From Polyporus tsugae (lineage: Eukaryota; Basidiomycota; Agaricomycetes; Polyporales; Polyporaceae): a stretch of 64,000 nucleotides of DNA. The position numbers and the translations under genes are program-made. The stretch covers positions 1,121,001-1,185,000 of the forward strand of contig JAHRBS010000012.1 in assembly GCA_024305745.1 (NCBI GenBank), given 5' to 3'. Under the pieces are notes generated by a model. That model did no database searches and was not told the DNA's origin. It saw only the letters and a program-made list of their open reading frames with translations. Shown piece by piece: positions 23,478 through 36,571 of this stretch (its first letter is position 1; each line of letters starts with the position of its first letter).

Positions 23478-25229
23478 GTCCCTCAACGGTCTGCAAAGCA
23501 TTCGCGTACAGCTTGGAATCTTTATCAATCTTCCTCGACTTCCTGACTTCTCTGATTGTGTCCACCCTGCCCATGTTGACAGCCCGTCTCCGGACTACGC
23601 GCTCCATCCGACCGACCTCCTTCTGAAACCTCCGACATTGCGACAAAAAACGTCTCAGTCGTTGTCGCTCTTCGTGCGAGTGGCGGGCAATGACGTGCTG
23701 CGATCCCCGCTCGGGGCAACCATGCGGCCGACCGTGCGTTTAAAATTACAGCTGCAGACCATGATGGCCATACACACTCCCGCGCCTTCAAATCGGATCC
23801 GGAAGGCTCTCTCGTCGACCTTGCTCCGGCTTCAAATTTTCCTGTGTACACCGGGAGGTGCTCGCTGTTCTCTGGAAGATGGTCTTGGCTCACCTTCCTG
23901 CGAAATAAATTGTTCGGAGATGGTAGAACTTGTGCTGCAATCATGTATGGTATACCATATCAAGAGCACCGTGACTTGGCGCTGCAGATATCTGCAGCCC
24001 GCAGCCTAAATCTTTCGGCACAACACTTAGACTATCTATGGACAGTATCCATGTAAGTACATGTATATGCCACTAGCTTATCCCAAGTCTGGCCGTCTCC
24101 AGGCCCCGAGGTCTGTCCAAAGTATTGCGGAACGTACTCATAACGACATCCCCACCTCCACAGAGGTCCCCCCCCCCACACAGCTAGCAACGACACTTGC
24201 GCTGGCCGGGGAGATAGCACACCAAAAAATCATAGCAGCCGCGAAGGACGCTGGAGCAACGATGCTTCTAACCCACAAGCGAGGATTTTCACCGCGTCTT
24301 CGTCTTCGAATTCCAACGGAAAGTTCTTTCATATTGCGTATCCGGAATTCGATTGTGCCTGGTTCTCGTTCCTCTTAAGTAATGCTCTTATCTCACCCCG
24401 GGCCCTGGGCGTCCGTTGGATCCATGGAGATGCCTGAGCCTCGTCCTTGCGACGGTGCGCAGGGTGCGCGCGGGCCGTGTTGCTGTGAGGCCACGATCCG
24501 AAATCTATCTCACTGCCCCGGAGTCTGCGCCACTTATCTCAGTGGCACCGGTTGGACTTTGGGGATAAGCGCTAGCGTGGCTTAGCGTGGACGTGGACGT
24601 GGACGTGGACGTGGACTTGAGCACGCGTTGTGGCGGCTGCTATAATACTTTATGCCGCGGCCCGCGGAGGCTTAGAAAGAGTGTTTTGGGTTGACCATTC
24701 TTATCAGCGCTCGTGCGCCACCGTTTCCTGCGAACATAGGGTACCAGACAGCAAAATCCTACGATAACTAGGCGTAAGTTCCGGCCGTGAGGTACTTGAA
24801 ACACTTCCCGTCAGCGTCTTCTGACGAGTGGCGTCTCCCTGCCGAAAGTTCGACGCCGCTCCGGAGTACTTGTCCCCGACCCGGACACCACGCGAATAAG
24901 GATGTTCTGTCATACAGTGCGCTGGACTTCGAGTGCGTACCTTACGATCTGAAATGGCGTGCGCACGTATACACGACGTTACCCAGTGGTAGCCATCGCA
25001 TCACCTGCAGTTTGGTATAAATAATATTAGAATAGGTTGGACCTTGTGATGCGGCATGCACAGCGACGCAGGTCCGCCACCCCTCATACGACGGCGTGCG
25101 AGCGGTCGTATTCCTCCCGCCACCGTTCGAAACCTTCCAGGGGTACCTCTCCACAGAGGCCCGCCACGGCCGTCCGGAGCTCGTTCAGACTCTGGCGGGG
25201 GTGAGAACCCGAAGTCAGCGAGGGGAGAC
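23478..25229. other. Intergenic, no supported gene
   Basis: Several open frames of 60-140 codons overlap here on both strands (for example 23525-23944 minus and 23638-24378 plus). They show no domain pattern, no consistent splicing and no signal peptide. Probably old decayed sequence. Confidence 0.45.
24587..24616. repeat. (GTGGAC)5 tandem repeat
   Basis: Five perfect copies of GTGGAC, preceded by a near-copy (GCGTGGCTTAGC). It lies in non-coding DNA about 600 nt from the 3' end of the ArAE_2-like gene. Confidence 0.9.
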
Positions 25230-28200
25230 TCAGAAATATTGGGTGCCACGGCTCACATTGGACATTTGCAGGACGGCCACGACGGCCGAAGCGTAGAACA
25301 TGTACTCATAGCTCATGATAGACTGCCTGTGGGCCTTCCTTGATTGCGCATGAGCGCCGGCGTCGGTGTGGGCGATGGCCGCGGTGCTGCTGTGGTAGAA
25401 CAGGCGGTCGGTCAGGTTCTTGTACTGTGCGCCGTGCAACGGTTCGCCGGTCCGGAGGGACTGTGAGATCAGGTAGAACATTGAGATAGCGTCACTGATC
25501 TGCATGCAGAAGCCCTGGTCAGCACTGCCCAGCATAATATATGCACGGCAAATCGAGCGTACGAAGTGGGGGTTTAGCACGAATGTGTGCGGTAGCGCGG
25601 CCTTCCTCATGCCGGGGTCCATATTGGTCAGGCCACTCGCCATCTGTTAACGCGTATCAGCCTCGACATCGAATGCCTGACAGCACGGCGGCGCGCGCAC
25701 CAAGACCAGACTTGACAGTATGTCGATCTGGATGTCCAACAGCTGGTTGTACTCCTCGAACGGCCAATGCCCACGGATGTTCCCCTCCCACTTGCTCATG
25801 ACCGTCCTCACCCTGAGATCCTGCAGCTGTTGCCCGAACGTGACCACCATCTCCCGGAGTTCGCTGGGCCAGCGGCGTTGCGCTTCCTCGACCTTGTGAA
25901 CGCTGTCGAACGGCTCGCCCGCCGCAAGCCAGAGCGAGGTCAGGTGCGAATACAGGTAGGAGAGCCCAGAGATGATGGAGGCGTTCCGGAGGCGGACAGC
26001 CTTGCGACCAGACTTGGGAGGGATCATCATGAGGATGAAGGACGCAGCCGCGCCGATCATGACCAGAACCCAACGCTTCCAGGCGACGTTCCACCCGAGG
26101 CCGACGTTCTTAAAAATTCCTGGGAGGTTACCATCGACCCAGGAGTAGCCAACCACGAGTACGAAGGTGGCCTACAGGCACGGATGGCGTCAGCGCACAA
26201 CGTACAGACCAGCAGGAGCACATGGTAGATACGTACCCCGGCCATGAGCACAGCAGTCAAGTACTGCGGCGGTGCGAAGATACGGAGGAAGACGAAGGGG
26301 AAGAGAATCACTCCAGTAGCTGCCGCGAGACCGTAGGGGTTCCCAGTGCCATGACCAGATCCTACATTTAAAGGCAAGCTGTTAGCCCATACAATCTTAA
26401 CGGCTACAAAGATGTCACCTACCAATGTACCAACAAACCATTCCAATGAGCGCGCCGATGAATGTACCACCTAGACGTGTGGCATAGCTATATGGACCAT
26501 AATGTGAGTTCAGCGGTGATGTACTTCAACATAACCTCCACGTACTTGAAGATCTGGTCAGACGCATAGATATTCAAAGTGGTCTGTCCCATGATGAGAG
26601 CCCTACAAGGACTGTGTAAACCTCGTGCATACTCATTCGCACCATTGGCACTCACCAGATCCCGCGCTCAGCATAGACAAAACCTGGCGATCGAAATCAG
26701 GGGCGGAGTTGGACCAAAGGGACAGAGTTCACTCACCGGCAGTACTCTTGAGCACCTGCGGGATCCACAGCGCGATGGTGACCACGACGTATCGGAGCGT
26801 AAACTGGCGACATGTCAATCCCGATCAAGACCAATGGCGACCGATGTCTTACATACCAAAGCCTCAGGGGTCTTCGTCCACAGGTACAGCTTATGGACGA
26901 TGTTTGCGACCCTCTGCATCCCGTTCTCCGGCGGCCTGCTGTCTGGATCCTGCTCTAATGACCCCCAACATCAGCATGCAGCCACACTGCAGCCAACGAA
27001 TGGAACTCACTATATCTGTGCGAGTTGTGCTTCTCAATCTCCTCTTCAGGAGCAGTATCCTCGCCAGCCACATCCCCCGGGCCGCTCCTCGATCTCAGCA
27101 TCTTCCCAATCGCCCTCAGACCCGTCGGGATCCACAGTCGCGCCTTCGGCCTCTTCGCCGCGGTGCTGCTCACGCACTCCGCAAGAGAGATGATGCTGCT
27201 GCACGTGCTGACGAGGTTAGACGTGAAGACGAACGAGATGTGCAGCGAGCGCAGCGGGATGCTCTTCATCTCCTCGGCGTTGGCCCTATCGAGCAGGGCT
27301 TGGAAGGGCTGGAGGAGGACAAATCGCCGGTCGTTCTTGAAGTCCTCCAGCGCATCGCGGAGGGCGGTGAGCGCCTTGTCGAGCTCAAGGAGGAGCGCGT
27401 CTTGATCGGTATGGCTGCGCCTGTAGCGCTTCGTGTTGACCGACACGATGAGCTTCTGCAAGGCATCGAGGACATCAACGCCTGCGGTGCGGACCCCTGC
27501 GGTCGCTTCGCGTATGTTGGGGAGGACATCGACCAGCCGCACATGGTATTGCGCCTCGGCAGCTGTGTTGCGCTCGCGGAATTGACGGAGAAGGTACGTA
27601 TCTCCGATAGCGGTGCTGCTCGCAGTTGACTCTGCAATGGACTGCGTGTCGTCGCTCGCCGTATCCGTAAGGGACATAGGAAGCGCCATGAGCTTCGTGA
27701 AGTTCGCTAGTGCGCCGAGTCTGGCGACCACAATCTGCATGGGCTCGAGCATGCCCTCGACGTCTTTGGCGCACCATCGACCCCAGCTGAACTCGAAGTT
27801 AAGCATCTGCTTCTGGCCCATGACTGCAAGGAGACGGCCACCCGTCAGCATCTATCACAGCCATGAGGGATGGGTACACACGTTGCTGAAGCTGTTGGAT
27901 CGCCCCTATCCGCGCCCCATAGACCTTTCCAACGAGCGGAGTGCCGGGGAGGATGTCGTGGGGAGCGGTGCGCAAGATTTCGTCCTGCGAGGCGAGCAAT
28001 TCCTTGAGCGTCTGCAGAAGCCCGGCGGAGGAGTCCAGATACGAGTGATTGAGGGATTCCGGAAAGAGAAAAGTGACGAAGATGAGCGCGATACCAATGT
28101 AGCATCCCACGGAAGTCAGTAGGGAGTTAAGGAGGGTGTACTGGGCGAATGGGAAGAGCGGGCCGTAGCTCTATCGTTCGCGTTGGTGAATGCACCTCTC

Positions 28201-29124
28201 AAAAAGACGGCTCAATGGACATACGCAGAAAATGTCAATCGCGATGGTCCCAAACACGCTCATGAGAGTGAGCTTCGGTGCATACGCGCGTATGAGCGCG
28301 AACAGAAATGTGCCGAAGGCGAGGAACACTCCGAACACGACTGTAGAACTACACAGGGAGTCAGGATTGACTTGGCATGTCAGAAAGTGTCATGACGCAC
28401 CCCGTGTCCAAGAAATCACCGTTGAAGATCGCGCTACGGAACAACGCATCCGGGTTCGCGAGGCCGGCGGCACTGTGAAAATGATGAACAACGCTTCAGT
28501 CTTGGCCATGAAACTGGACCATACCTCTGAGCCTCCTTCTGCAGTGTTGCCTTTAGCAAGGTTTGGTTGCGAGCGGCGAGGGCTGCCGCCATAGCCGCGC
28601 ATGAAAGTGCCCAACCAAGCGCAATTCCCAGGACAAGTGTCATCATAGCCTGGTATGGCAATGCATAAGTATGAGGTCGGTACAACGAGAGGGGATCAGG
28701 CTGTATGAAGGCACTACGCGTCCACGATGCTCACTATATGCGCTTCGCCCGATTGCCGTAGTACAAATAGCACTCACCATGAGGAACATCTGCACTGGCA
28801 TGTTCGGGGGCATCATGATGCTCAAAAGCAACGCGAAGAAGGCCCTGCGCGCGTGGTATTCCGTCAGCCAGGACGCACACCAAGACTCCGGGATGTTACT
28901 CACGTATTGCCCAGCTGCGCCAACGATTTGGTAGGCAGCATGATCACGAAAGAGACCCAGGCCGCCGCCCAGCACCTCAACAGGACCTTCCAGGACTTCT
29001 TCGAGCGCAGATTGTTGGCGACCCATGGGGGCAGTTTGTCCCACATGGAGCCTTTCTTCAGCACAGGGGGTGCATGGCCCTCCGAGTCGGAGGGACCCTC
29101 TTTGACTGGGCTGTCGCTCGACAT
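25230..29124 (-). CDS. ArAE_2 / BRE4-like multi-pass membrane protein (putative ER/aromatic-acid exporter type)
   Basis: Large minus-strand protein, probably around 1,000 residues, matching the fungal family with an ArAE_2_N N-terminal six-helix domain, a FUSC-like second membrane block and a C-terminal ArAE_2 domain (same family as yeast BRE4). It starts MSSDSPVKEG at 29124; then KLPPWVANNLRSKKSWKVLL leads into the first helices (WAAAWVSFVIMLP, AFFALLLSIMMPPNMPVQMF, LVLGIALGWALSCAAMAAAL). The central soluble part includes GRWCAKDVEGML and FSWGRW. The second membrane block carries YVVVTIALWIPQVL, NPYGLAAATGVILFPFVFLR and VLVMIGAAASFILMMIPPKSGRKAVR. The C-terminus ends SYEYMFYASAVVAVLQMSNV then TQYF and TGA at 25230-25232. 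More than ten introns are needed. Substrate is unknown; BRE4 links the family to the secretory pathway and brefeldin A sensitivity. Confidence 0.82.
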
Positions 29125-29996
29125 TCTGTGACGGCTGACGGCGAATGAGAGGGGCGATGAATCTGAACAGGACCAGAACTGCCGGTCTACTAGGTTGTCG
29201 GACCTTCGGGGTCGAGACGAGACTTGGAGAGCTTCAAACGAAGGACCGGGTAGGCAGATTTAGAAGGGAGCGTAGAGTGTCCGAAGCAACAAAGCGGGAT
29301 GAACGAGAAGCTGAGGAATGGAACGAGGAAGTCAGTACACGGACCTCGCAGTACTACTGGGACGCAGGGGGCGCACTTAAGGTGAAGATTGAGTGTAAAA
29401 GTCGTCGAGCTCGGGTGACCAGAAGCTGAAGCGCGCCGATCTTAAAGGACCGTTCGAAGGAGAGCGGGGCCCGAGGAGCATGCTGTAGTTTACGAGACAC
29501 TGGCACTTTCAGTGTGGCAGAACTCAGAGGAACAAGACAGACAGCACGAGAACCGGTATGAATGGTTTACCTCCGGCCGGAGCCTCGTCCTCCATGGTCA
29601 TCACGCATTACGTCAAGCGCCCGTCCTCGGTCGCAACGCCAAGCCTGCCCTCGGGCTTAAGGCTGGGAGAGGTATTGTATACCTCAAAAAGGGCTTAAGT
29701 GGGGATAAGTGGGGGCGGAGAAGTCGATACTCAGGACGTCGTAGACCCGCACTTGCATTCCATGCCAAGACATACATACTGTACACTACGAGCGACCGCA
29801 CCTTTTTCAGCCACCCTGGCCCCAAACAGCTAATGGGAGAATCGCCAACAGAACCTATCGTAGGTGTCAACATGGTGCTACGCGCCATGTTGATCCGAAT
29901 TTCACGAAAAAGGCTACCTGGAAAGATTGGGGTTACTTTTTACATAGAGTACAAACTGCCACATTCGAACTTCCTCTTCCAGGCATTCGCCCCACC
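29125..29996. other. Intergenic
   Basis: Lies between the start of the ArAE_2-like gene and the 3' end of the transaldolase gene, both minus-strand. It should hold the ArAE_2 promoter. No gene seen. Confidence 0.55.
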
Positions 29997-31305
29997 TTAA
30001 GCAGAGAGCTTCTTGCGGAGGAGGGCCTTGAGCGTATCGCCGTCCTGAGCGAACTTGCGAATCCCTTCGTTGAGCTTGTCCGTCGCCATCTCGTCGGCGC
30101 ACAGCGCCCAGCGGAACTCAGCCTCGTTGTCGATGTAGGTGACCTTGGCGATGGGCTCGCCCTTGGCAGCTGTGCGTGGAGATACGTCAGACGCATCGGA
30201 CAGGAACAGACGACGGGTAACATACCGAAGCTTGCGTCGAGCTTTTTCGGGACCGCGACGGTGTCGTTCTTGAGTTCTTCAAGGAGAGAAGGGGAGATGG
30301 TGAGGAAGTCAACACCAGCAAGAGCCTTGATCTCGCCGGCCTGAAATCAAACATCTTAGCAAATTAGGGGTTAAAGTAGCGCAACGACATATACGCACGT
30401 TACGGAAAGAAGCACCCATGACGATGGTCTTGTAATTGTGCTGCTTGTAGTAGTTAAAGATAGTCTTCACCGACTGCACACCAGGGTCCTCATCGCCAAC
30501 GTAGTCCTTGCCCGGCTTGTTCTTCTTGTACCAGTCCAAGATCTGCACACCCCTAACATCTCAGCTGCAGCCCGCCTCGGAGATGGTAGTATGGATACGC
30601 ACGCGGCCGACGAACGGCGAAATCAGGGTGACACCCGCCTCCGCGCAGGCAACGGCTTGAGCGAAGCCGAAGAGCAGGGTGAGGTTGCAGTGGATGCCAT
30701 CATCGCGCTCGAGCTCGCGCGCGGCCTGGATGCCCTCCCAAGTCGAGGCGATCTTGATGAGGATGCGCTCCTTCTTAACACCAACGGAGTCGTACAGCGC
30801 GATAAGCTCCTTGGCCTTCTTCTTGGTCGCCTCCTTGTCGAAGGACAAGCGGGCGTCGACTTCGGTCGAGACACGGCCGGGGATAATCTTCAGGATTTCC
30901 TTGCCAAACTCGACGAGCTATACGGGTCATGCCATGCACCAGTTAGCCAAGGATGAAAGGAAAGAAGGAGGATGATAGCAAGCGGGCGTAACCGAAGACC
31001 GGAATACTCACGAGGCGGTCAATGGCAGCGTTCGTCTGCTCATCGATGCTGCCGCCCTTCTTTTTGCCGGACTCGACAGCCGCATCGATCAAACGTTGGT
31101 ACTGGGGCTTGTTGGACGCCGCGAGGATGAGCGAGGGGTTGGTCGTTGCATCCTGGGGCTTGTAGACATCGATAGCTGCCCGATACACACCCGAAGTCAG
31201 CGCTCCCCAGAATCTAAGCGCGTGACGGCACTCACACTCGAAGTCACCGGAGTCGGAGACGACAACGGTGCCAGTCTGCTTGAGGGCGTCGAGTGAAGTG
31301 GTCAT
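29997..31305 (-). CDS. TAL1: Transaldolase
   Basis: Cytosolic enzyme of the non-oxidative pentose phosphate pathway that moves a dihydroxyacetone unit between sugar phosphates. The minus-strand product of roughly 320 residues starts [20 protein letters not shown] at 31305. Family landmarks are [18 protein letters not shown] (substrate-binding Asp and the TTNPSL signature), the active-site Lys in [11 protein letters not shown] (about 30752-30784), [46 protein letters not shown] and [15 protein letters not shown]. The C-terminus ends LRKKLSA before TAA (29997-29999). About five short introns interrupt it. Sequence and length agree with the eukaryotic TAL1 class and nothing appears missing. Confidence 0.96.
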
Positions 31306-34300
31306 GATGGTGGTAGACTGGGGATGGTGGTGGTTGCTGTCCAGGAAGGTCGGAGAACGCTGCTCAAGTATGCTCCTGCTGTTGGCTGAGTGAGCTTGGA
31401 CGTGACCTCATCGCGATCACGGGCGCCTGACTCTCGCCACACCACCGGTCCGGTTCAAAGCGAATTAACTTCGAGTAAACTTACTATCTCCGTCGGTCCC
31501 CAATATCTGACGTCGCCTTGGTGGGCCCCGTCCCATAGCCCTCTCGAGTGTTTCTACCACACCAACCCCCACCAAGAGCGCGTCATGCAAGAGGTCAAGA
31601 AGGTAGCGAGGCAAGTAAAGTATATTATGTACACCGTAGACTCCCGTCGGTGCCACTGGAAGGCGTCTTCCGAGTCGGCCGATCGCGACTTCCCTGGGAC
31701 GAATGGGACGATCTGGGACGCATGAAGGTAATGCGCGCGAAGCCGTACACACCCTCACTCAGCACGTTGAGAAAGGTCATGACAACCTCTCCTCCTAACT
31801 GGCAGCTGGTAGCGTTCCGGCAGTCGCACCATGAGATCCGGAGTTGCGCGGCCTCCCCGCGAACGACGAGTGTGAGACTCGGGAAAGACACGCTGAAAAT
31901 GTGCCTGCTTTGTGCACTGCACATGACCGTACAACTCATCCAGTCAGGATGGCATGGCAGACGCTGCGTGGGTACCCGCAGCGGCAGAAGGTCACAAACG
32001 TGCGTACACCGATGACGGTCTCAGACGACATCCGCATGGCGGAACAAGGAGAGTTCCGGGAGCTTCCAGGGAGACGCGGGTCTCCCGCCTGTCGATATCC
32101 TCAGCGGAGGTGTTGGTTTTGACTGGGGTTTGAGGGGCGCGTTGACAACCTGAGAAAGGGGTCGACAGTGTTCAGCCCAAATCGACGATCAAGGAACTTA
32201 CTGATAGTTCAAAGCAATAAACCCCTTCCGGATTAGCCTCATGTCTATCCTAAGTGTAGGCAATCAAATGCGAACGTAAAAGATGGGAGAAGCTTTCTTG
32301 TCCATCAATCCTATAATGCACGGATGGGCTGTGTTAAGACACGGAAACCACCGTTCACCTCGATCTTTGCGGTTGCTTGATGCTGATGACCACAGTATGC
32401 ATCTTTGCAACCGACTGTTTTGTGTTGGATCCACTCGAAGACAGCGCCGAATTGGTGATCACTACATACTTGTGCCGAGAAGCCCGCGGCCGCTCGTAGA
32501 CCTCCGACAGAACCTCCCGCCGATCACGCACTGTGCATGAATCTGTGCGGCCGAGAGGCACGGAATCTTGTAAAGCAAGCTGTTCGCCCTTCCAGGGGAG
32601 CAATGCGAGGGTGGCCATGCCGCATACAACCAGGAAGACACCTGTCCAGATGTTCGCGGAGACTCCGAGTTCCGGACATGACCATGCCGAACGGTAAGCA
32701 GCTCTCCGACTATGTCGGGGGGACATCAAGGGTCCGTGGGCCGCTTTGGGCCACGCGGCGCGTGAAGTCGAGGCATCCGGGGTTTCGCGTTGCGGTGACT
32801 CGAACTAGAAGCGTAGATAAAAATCACCACAGGGAATGTGTGCACTTGGCTGACGAACGCGCCTTTCGAAATCATACATAAGGTGGAGTCCAGAGGCAAT
32901 CGACGTGGCGACGAGAGATAATAACCATGTTCCTGGACCCGGAGGAAAGGCACTGCTAATCTTCGCTAGTGTTGCGACCGTCATCTACTATAGACAAGGG
33001 TCTGGTGACTGTTGAGACCAAGGTAGACTCGCGGGTCAATCCAGTGGGCACGTACGGTATGGCGCTTGTCATCCCCTTATGACGAGGGTGGCGTAAAGAC
33101 GCAGGTCGGAGGAAGCCTCGAGGACCGCAGGCTGTGTACCCCCGTGTTGTGGCGATTGAGCTCGGGGGTAACGTTGGGCTTAAATTGCCCGAAACAAGGC
33201 GCATGCACGTCGTACCCGGAGCTTAATGGTCAAAAGGGATCCGTGTGCTCCGAGTGAGCGAACTTGGGCCGTTCAAGTGAAGCCCGCTGGCATCTCCGGA
33301 GACCTGTGGATCGGGTTTGACGCTGGTTTGCCAACGCACGCGATAGAGTTTAAGAAGAGGTACGGTGCATCCAGTCGGAGACCGTAGGCACAGGAGAGCC
33401 ACAGGTATGAGCAGAGAGAACAATTGAGCGACCTCGCCGGCCGAATTCGAAGGAAGTGAATGGGAGAGTTCCGGTAGCCAAACGAACCGATTGTTGGCCA
33501 GCCCTTCAATCCTATTCTGCTCCGGTCAGCGTTAGTCGGCTATGCTCTCGGCCAGATCTCACCGGGTCTATTCGATTCCGCAGAAATCTTGTACTATGGC
33601 GAAGCTAAACTGTGAATGGGGTTTGCGGTGAAACTTATTTGCGTCTTCGGCAGGTGGTGATGGTCATTACGTCCGCCGGCATCCAACTGATCGGAATGTG
33701 ACAATCCCCCTCAGTTGTGTTCATCTAAGACGTATTACAACTGCTTCAAAAAGTTAGGCGACATGAGCAGAAGACTTGCACCATCACTCACCGTCTCTCC
33801 AGCAGGAGTTTAGAAAACAAACCTGTGTTAAGGCAGTACAAGCACTGGATCAAGAGCGTGGGAGTGTGGGAAATGTGAGCCACACAAGTATCCTCTTTTG
33901 GCACAAGCGGTGCATGCCAATGCCCCCGCTTAACCATTCTCCGGCATCTGCGCAATCCTGAGGGTTCCGACTTCCCTTCCCTCTCAGGTCGCATCCATTT
34001 GTAATGAGTGAGTGACTTTTCCTCAAACTCGACCATCACGGCCTACACGTGGTAGGGGCAGTACGACCTCTTTCCTTGGGACATTCACGATTGTCACGGT
34101 CCTAGGGCCTCAAATCTCTGTGCACTGATCTATAGCGGTTCCAGGATCTGGAAATATAGATGTGACTCATAACTCCTCAAATCCGTCTACTGAGATGGTC
34201 TCCTGGCATCTATCTACGTCACTGATATCCCGAAGCAGCGTGGGGGCCATTTCGGTGAGCGTAAAGGATTCCGGTACCTCTTATCCCCGCAACGATTCTT

Positions 34301-34468
34301 GATATATCTAGTCACACTTCTCCTTTCGGAGGAAGACACCTTACGGCGCTGATCATCCTACCGCTCAACCTTCCGCGCTCGACGCAATCGCACTACTGCG
34401 CCCGAGGCTCCACTCTACGTGATAAAACCGTGTATGGCTGGCTAGAGCTCTGCCATCCTCCGACCGCA
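31306..34468. other. Gene-poor 3.2-kb stretch
   Basis: Begins with the TAL1 promoter. Minus-strand open frames between 32355 and 33509 contain hydrophobic stretches (for example IWTGVFLVVCGMATLALLPW near 32600-32660 and FSLLIPVALLCLRSP near 33380-33420). These would fit a decayed small membrane protein, but they cannot be joined into one frame. The other frames show no pattern. I call no gene here. Confidence 0.4.
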
Positions 34469-35351
34469 ATGTCTCAGTCTGCTATTACTCTGTACGACAT
34501 ACAATCTACTATCCCACAACCGTGGGCTCCAAATATCTGGCGTGTCCGGTATGCTTTTACTACGCAACGAACTAATGCTTTACCTCAGCGCGCTGACACA
34601 CACAACCTGCTTTCTCTCCTCAGATTTATTCTAAACTACAAACGCCTTCCATACCGTACGCTATGGGTTGAATGCTCGGACATCGAGACAACGCTGCGCA
34701 TGATAGGGGCGCAACCAACGTCGTATAGGTCGGACGGGCGCCCGGTCTACACCCTCCCCGTTATCATTGACCCCCTGCGGTCCATGAACACGCCGGTCGT
34801 GCTCTCTAATCCCACTATTATTGCCGAGTACCTGGAAACGACGTACCCAGCACGGCCGGTGTTTCCAGAGGGTTCCCGTGCCCTGCAGGCTCTGTTCGTT
34901 CACTACATCCAGGACGTCTTCGTAAAGCCGCTCCTTCCGATTCTCGTTCCCCTCACGCATCAGCGTCTCCCCGAGCGCAGCCAAGCACACTTCAGCCGCG
35001 GAGGCGCACCCAGCCCTACTACGCCGACCGCATTGGTGGGACCGCAGAGCGAGCAGGCGTGGAATGCGGTCAGGGAGCAGTTCAACTTCCTCGCCGCAAT
35101 CCTTGACAAGAACACATCGGATGGCAACGGGGTCGTCGCGATGGGCCGGGATGTCTCCTATGCGGACTTTGCCCTGTGCTCCGTCCTGTAAGCGATCGGT
35201 CTCACGGGAAAAGATGATTGAACTGACGTCCGACAGGATCTGGGTGGAGAAAGTTTCGCCTCATGATTGCTGGGCCCGGATCCGTGAATGGAACGGCGGC
35301 CGATGGGCACGGTTGCACACTCGCTGCCGCGAGTTCATGGATGTCTTGTAG
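34469..35351 (+). CDS. Glutathione transferase, fungal Ure2p-like/GSTFuA type
   Basis: Three exons (34469-34548, 34624-35187, 35237-35351) give 252 residues. The N-terminal thioredoxin-like domain shows PQPWAPNIWRVR, then NYKRLPYRTLWVECSDIE, the cis-Pro segment YTLPVIIDP and the substrate-anchoring VLSNPTIIAEYLE (Ser before the Asn-Pro). The C-terminal helical domain ends MGRDVSYADFALCSVLIWVE. The run of motifs (SxxxPWxPN near the start, LPYRTxWVE) is the pattern of basidiomycete GSTFuA/etherase-like proteins, which are expanded in wood decayers and handle lignin- and wood-derived compounds. Role by homology: cytosolic detoxification. The start at 34469 is preferred over an in-frame ATG at 34430 because MSQSAITLYDI fits the usual family start. 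Confidence 0.85.
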
Positions 35352-36571
35352 AACGTTCTTCGCTAAATAAATACGGTAATAAGTAGTATGCACCCCTGGA
35401 TTCGTGCTGTCTGTGGATGCGCTTTCCTAATAGCAGTGGCAGGCCTACTTAGAGATATTTGCACATTCTTGCTGTCCGCACGTAGAAAAAAAAGTTCTGT
35501 ACCGCTACTTCCGTGATCCATCGGACCGCGCTGGAGGACCGATTGGACAAGGACAGAAAGCCCGCCATTAGACTCAACGCAGAGTTCGACCGATAGAACA
35601 ACACATTTTGCTGCATTCACAAAGCCTTGCAGCATTCGGAGAAGATTGGTAGCGGGTTCCAAAGTACGCGGTTCGGAGAGTACGCAGTTCGGAGAGCAAA
35701 TGGCCGGTGACTGGGCGGCTGCTTAGAGTTGGTCGTTAGATGGCCGGAAGGCACAACCAAACTTTGGCGGAGAGAACTCCGGAGGCTGTGGTCTGCCACA
35801 GACCAGGATACAAACGCAGAAGGCCCTGGAATAGTTAACAGCGGGACTCTACAAGGCGTTGAAGGGTTTTTGCTGCCACGTTCCTGGTCCAGTTTACGGG
35901 CGTAAATCGCCAAGTCAAGAACGCCTCGAGGCAGGACAATTCCATGGCATATACGGACTGCATCGCCCCATCGGAGACATTGGGCTCGGGCCAGCAGGTC
36001 GTGAAATACAGAGGAGGAAAAGGGGTTGTGACCGTTACTTACCTCATGGTGCACCAACGGCATGTTCGAGGTTTCCGAAGCTTCATAAAACTGATACGAA
36101 TTGTAGCCCTGTAAAGTGATGCAGACGTATTTGAGGAGAGTTTAAATGGCATATTTGCTCAGAGTAAGTTCTCATACCGACTGACGTATACGCTGCCCGA
36201 AGGTAAATAGTACTTACGCCCAAAGTACGCCCTTTCAAGTTGGCGGCAAGTTGCGACACAACTGATGCGTGGCGCAAGGTGGATGTGGCTGGAAAGAGTG
36301 CCACGTGGGTTCTATTCACATGGACTTGTATATGTAGTCTCTAATCCTGGTTGTTACTGAATAGACCTTCCATTGATCCCTGTCTCAAAGCCCACCTTAA
36401 TTATTTGTTACCTCGATAAACGCCGAGCCAGTGGCGCTACTTACTCGGACTATTGAGCTTGATTAAATTAGTATTGCCGGTCAGATCATTCCAGGTTCCG
36501 CGAATCGGTCTTGGCTCTCCTCATCATTCTCGACCACCAGCACGTCGTCTCTCATCCTCTGCGATGCAGCT
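35352..36571. other. Intergenic
   Basis: No supported gene. Contains the 16-bp tandem repeat listed separately and, at the right end, the leader of the LRR gene. Confidence 0.5.
35663..35694. repeat. 16-bp tandem duplication
   Basis: AGTACGCGGTTCGGAG is followed directly by AGTACGCAGTTCGGAG, two units differing at one base. Confidence 0.85.

Noticed and set aside
23525..24378. Overlapping open frames on both strands
   Set aside because: Examined for transposase, helicase or P450 motifs; none found and no consistent splice model.
24587..24616. Telomere or centromere repeat
   Set aside because: The GTGGAC repeat has only five units and does not match the TTAGGG-type telomere sequence.
31548..32015. 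Open frame of 155 codons upstream of transaldolase
   Set aside because: No motif, and the opposite strand has equally long frames.
32355..33509. Hydrophobic fragments on the minus strand that might form a small membrane protein
   Set aside because: The pieces cannot be joined with good splice sites and lack a clear family signature. Mentioned only as a possible remnant.
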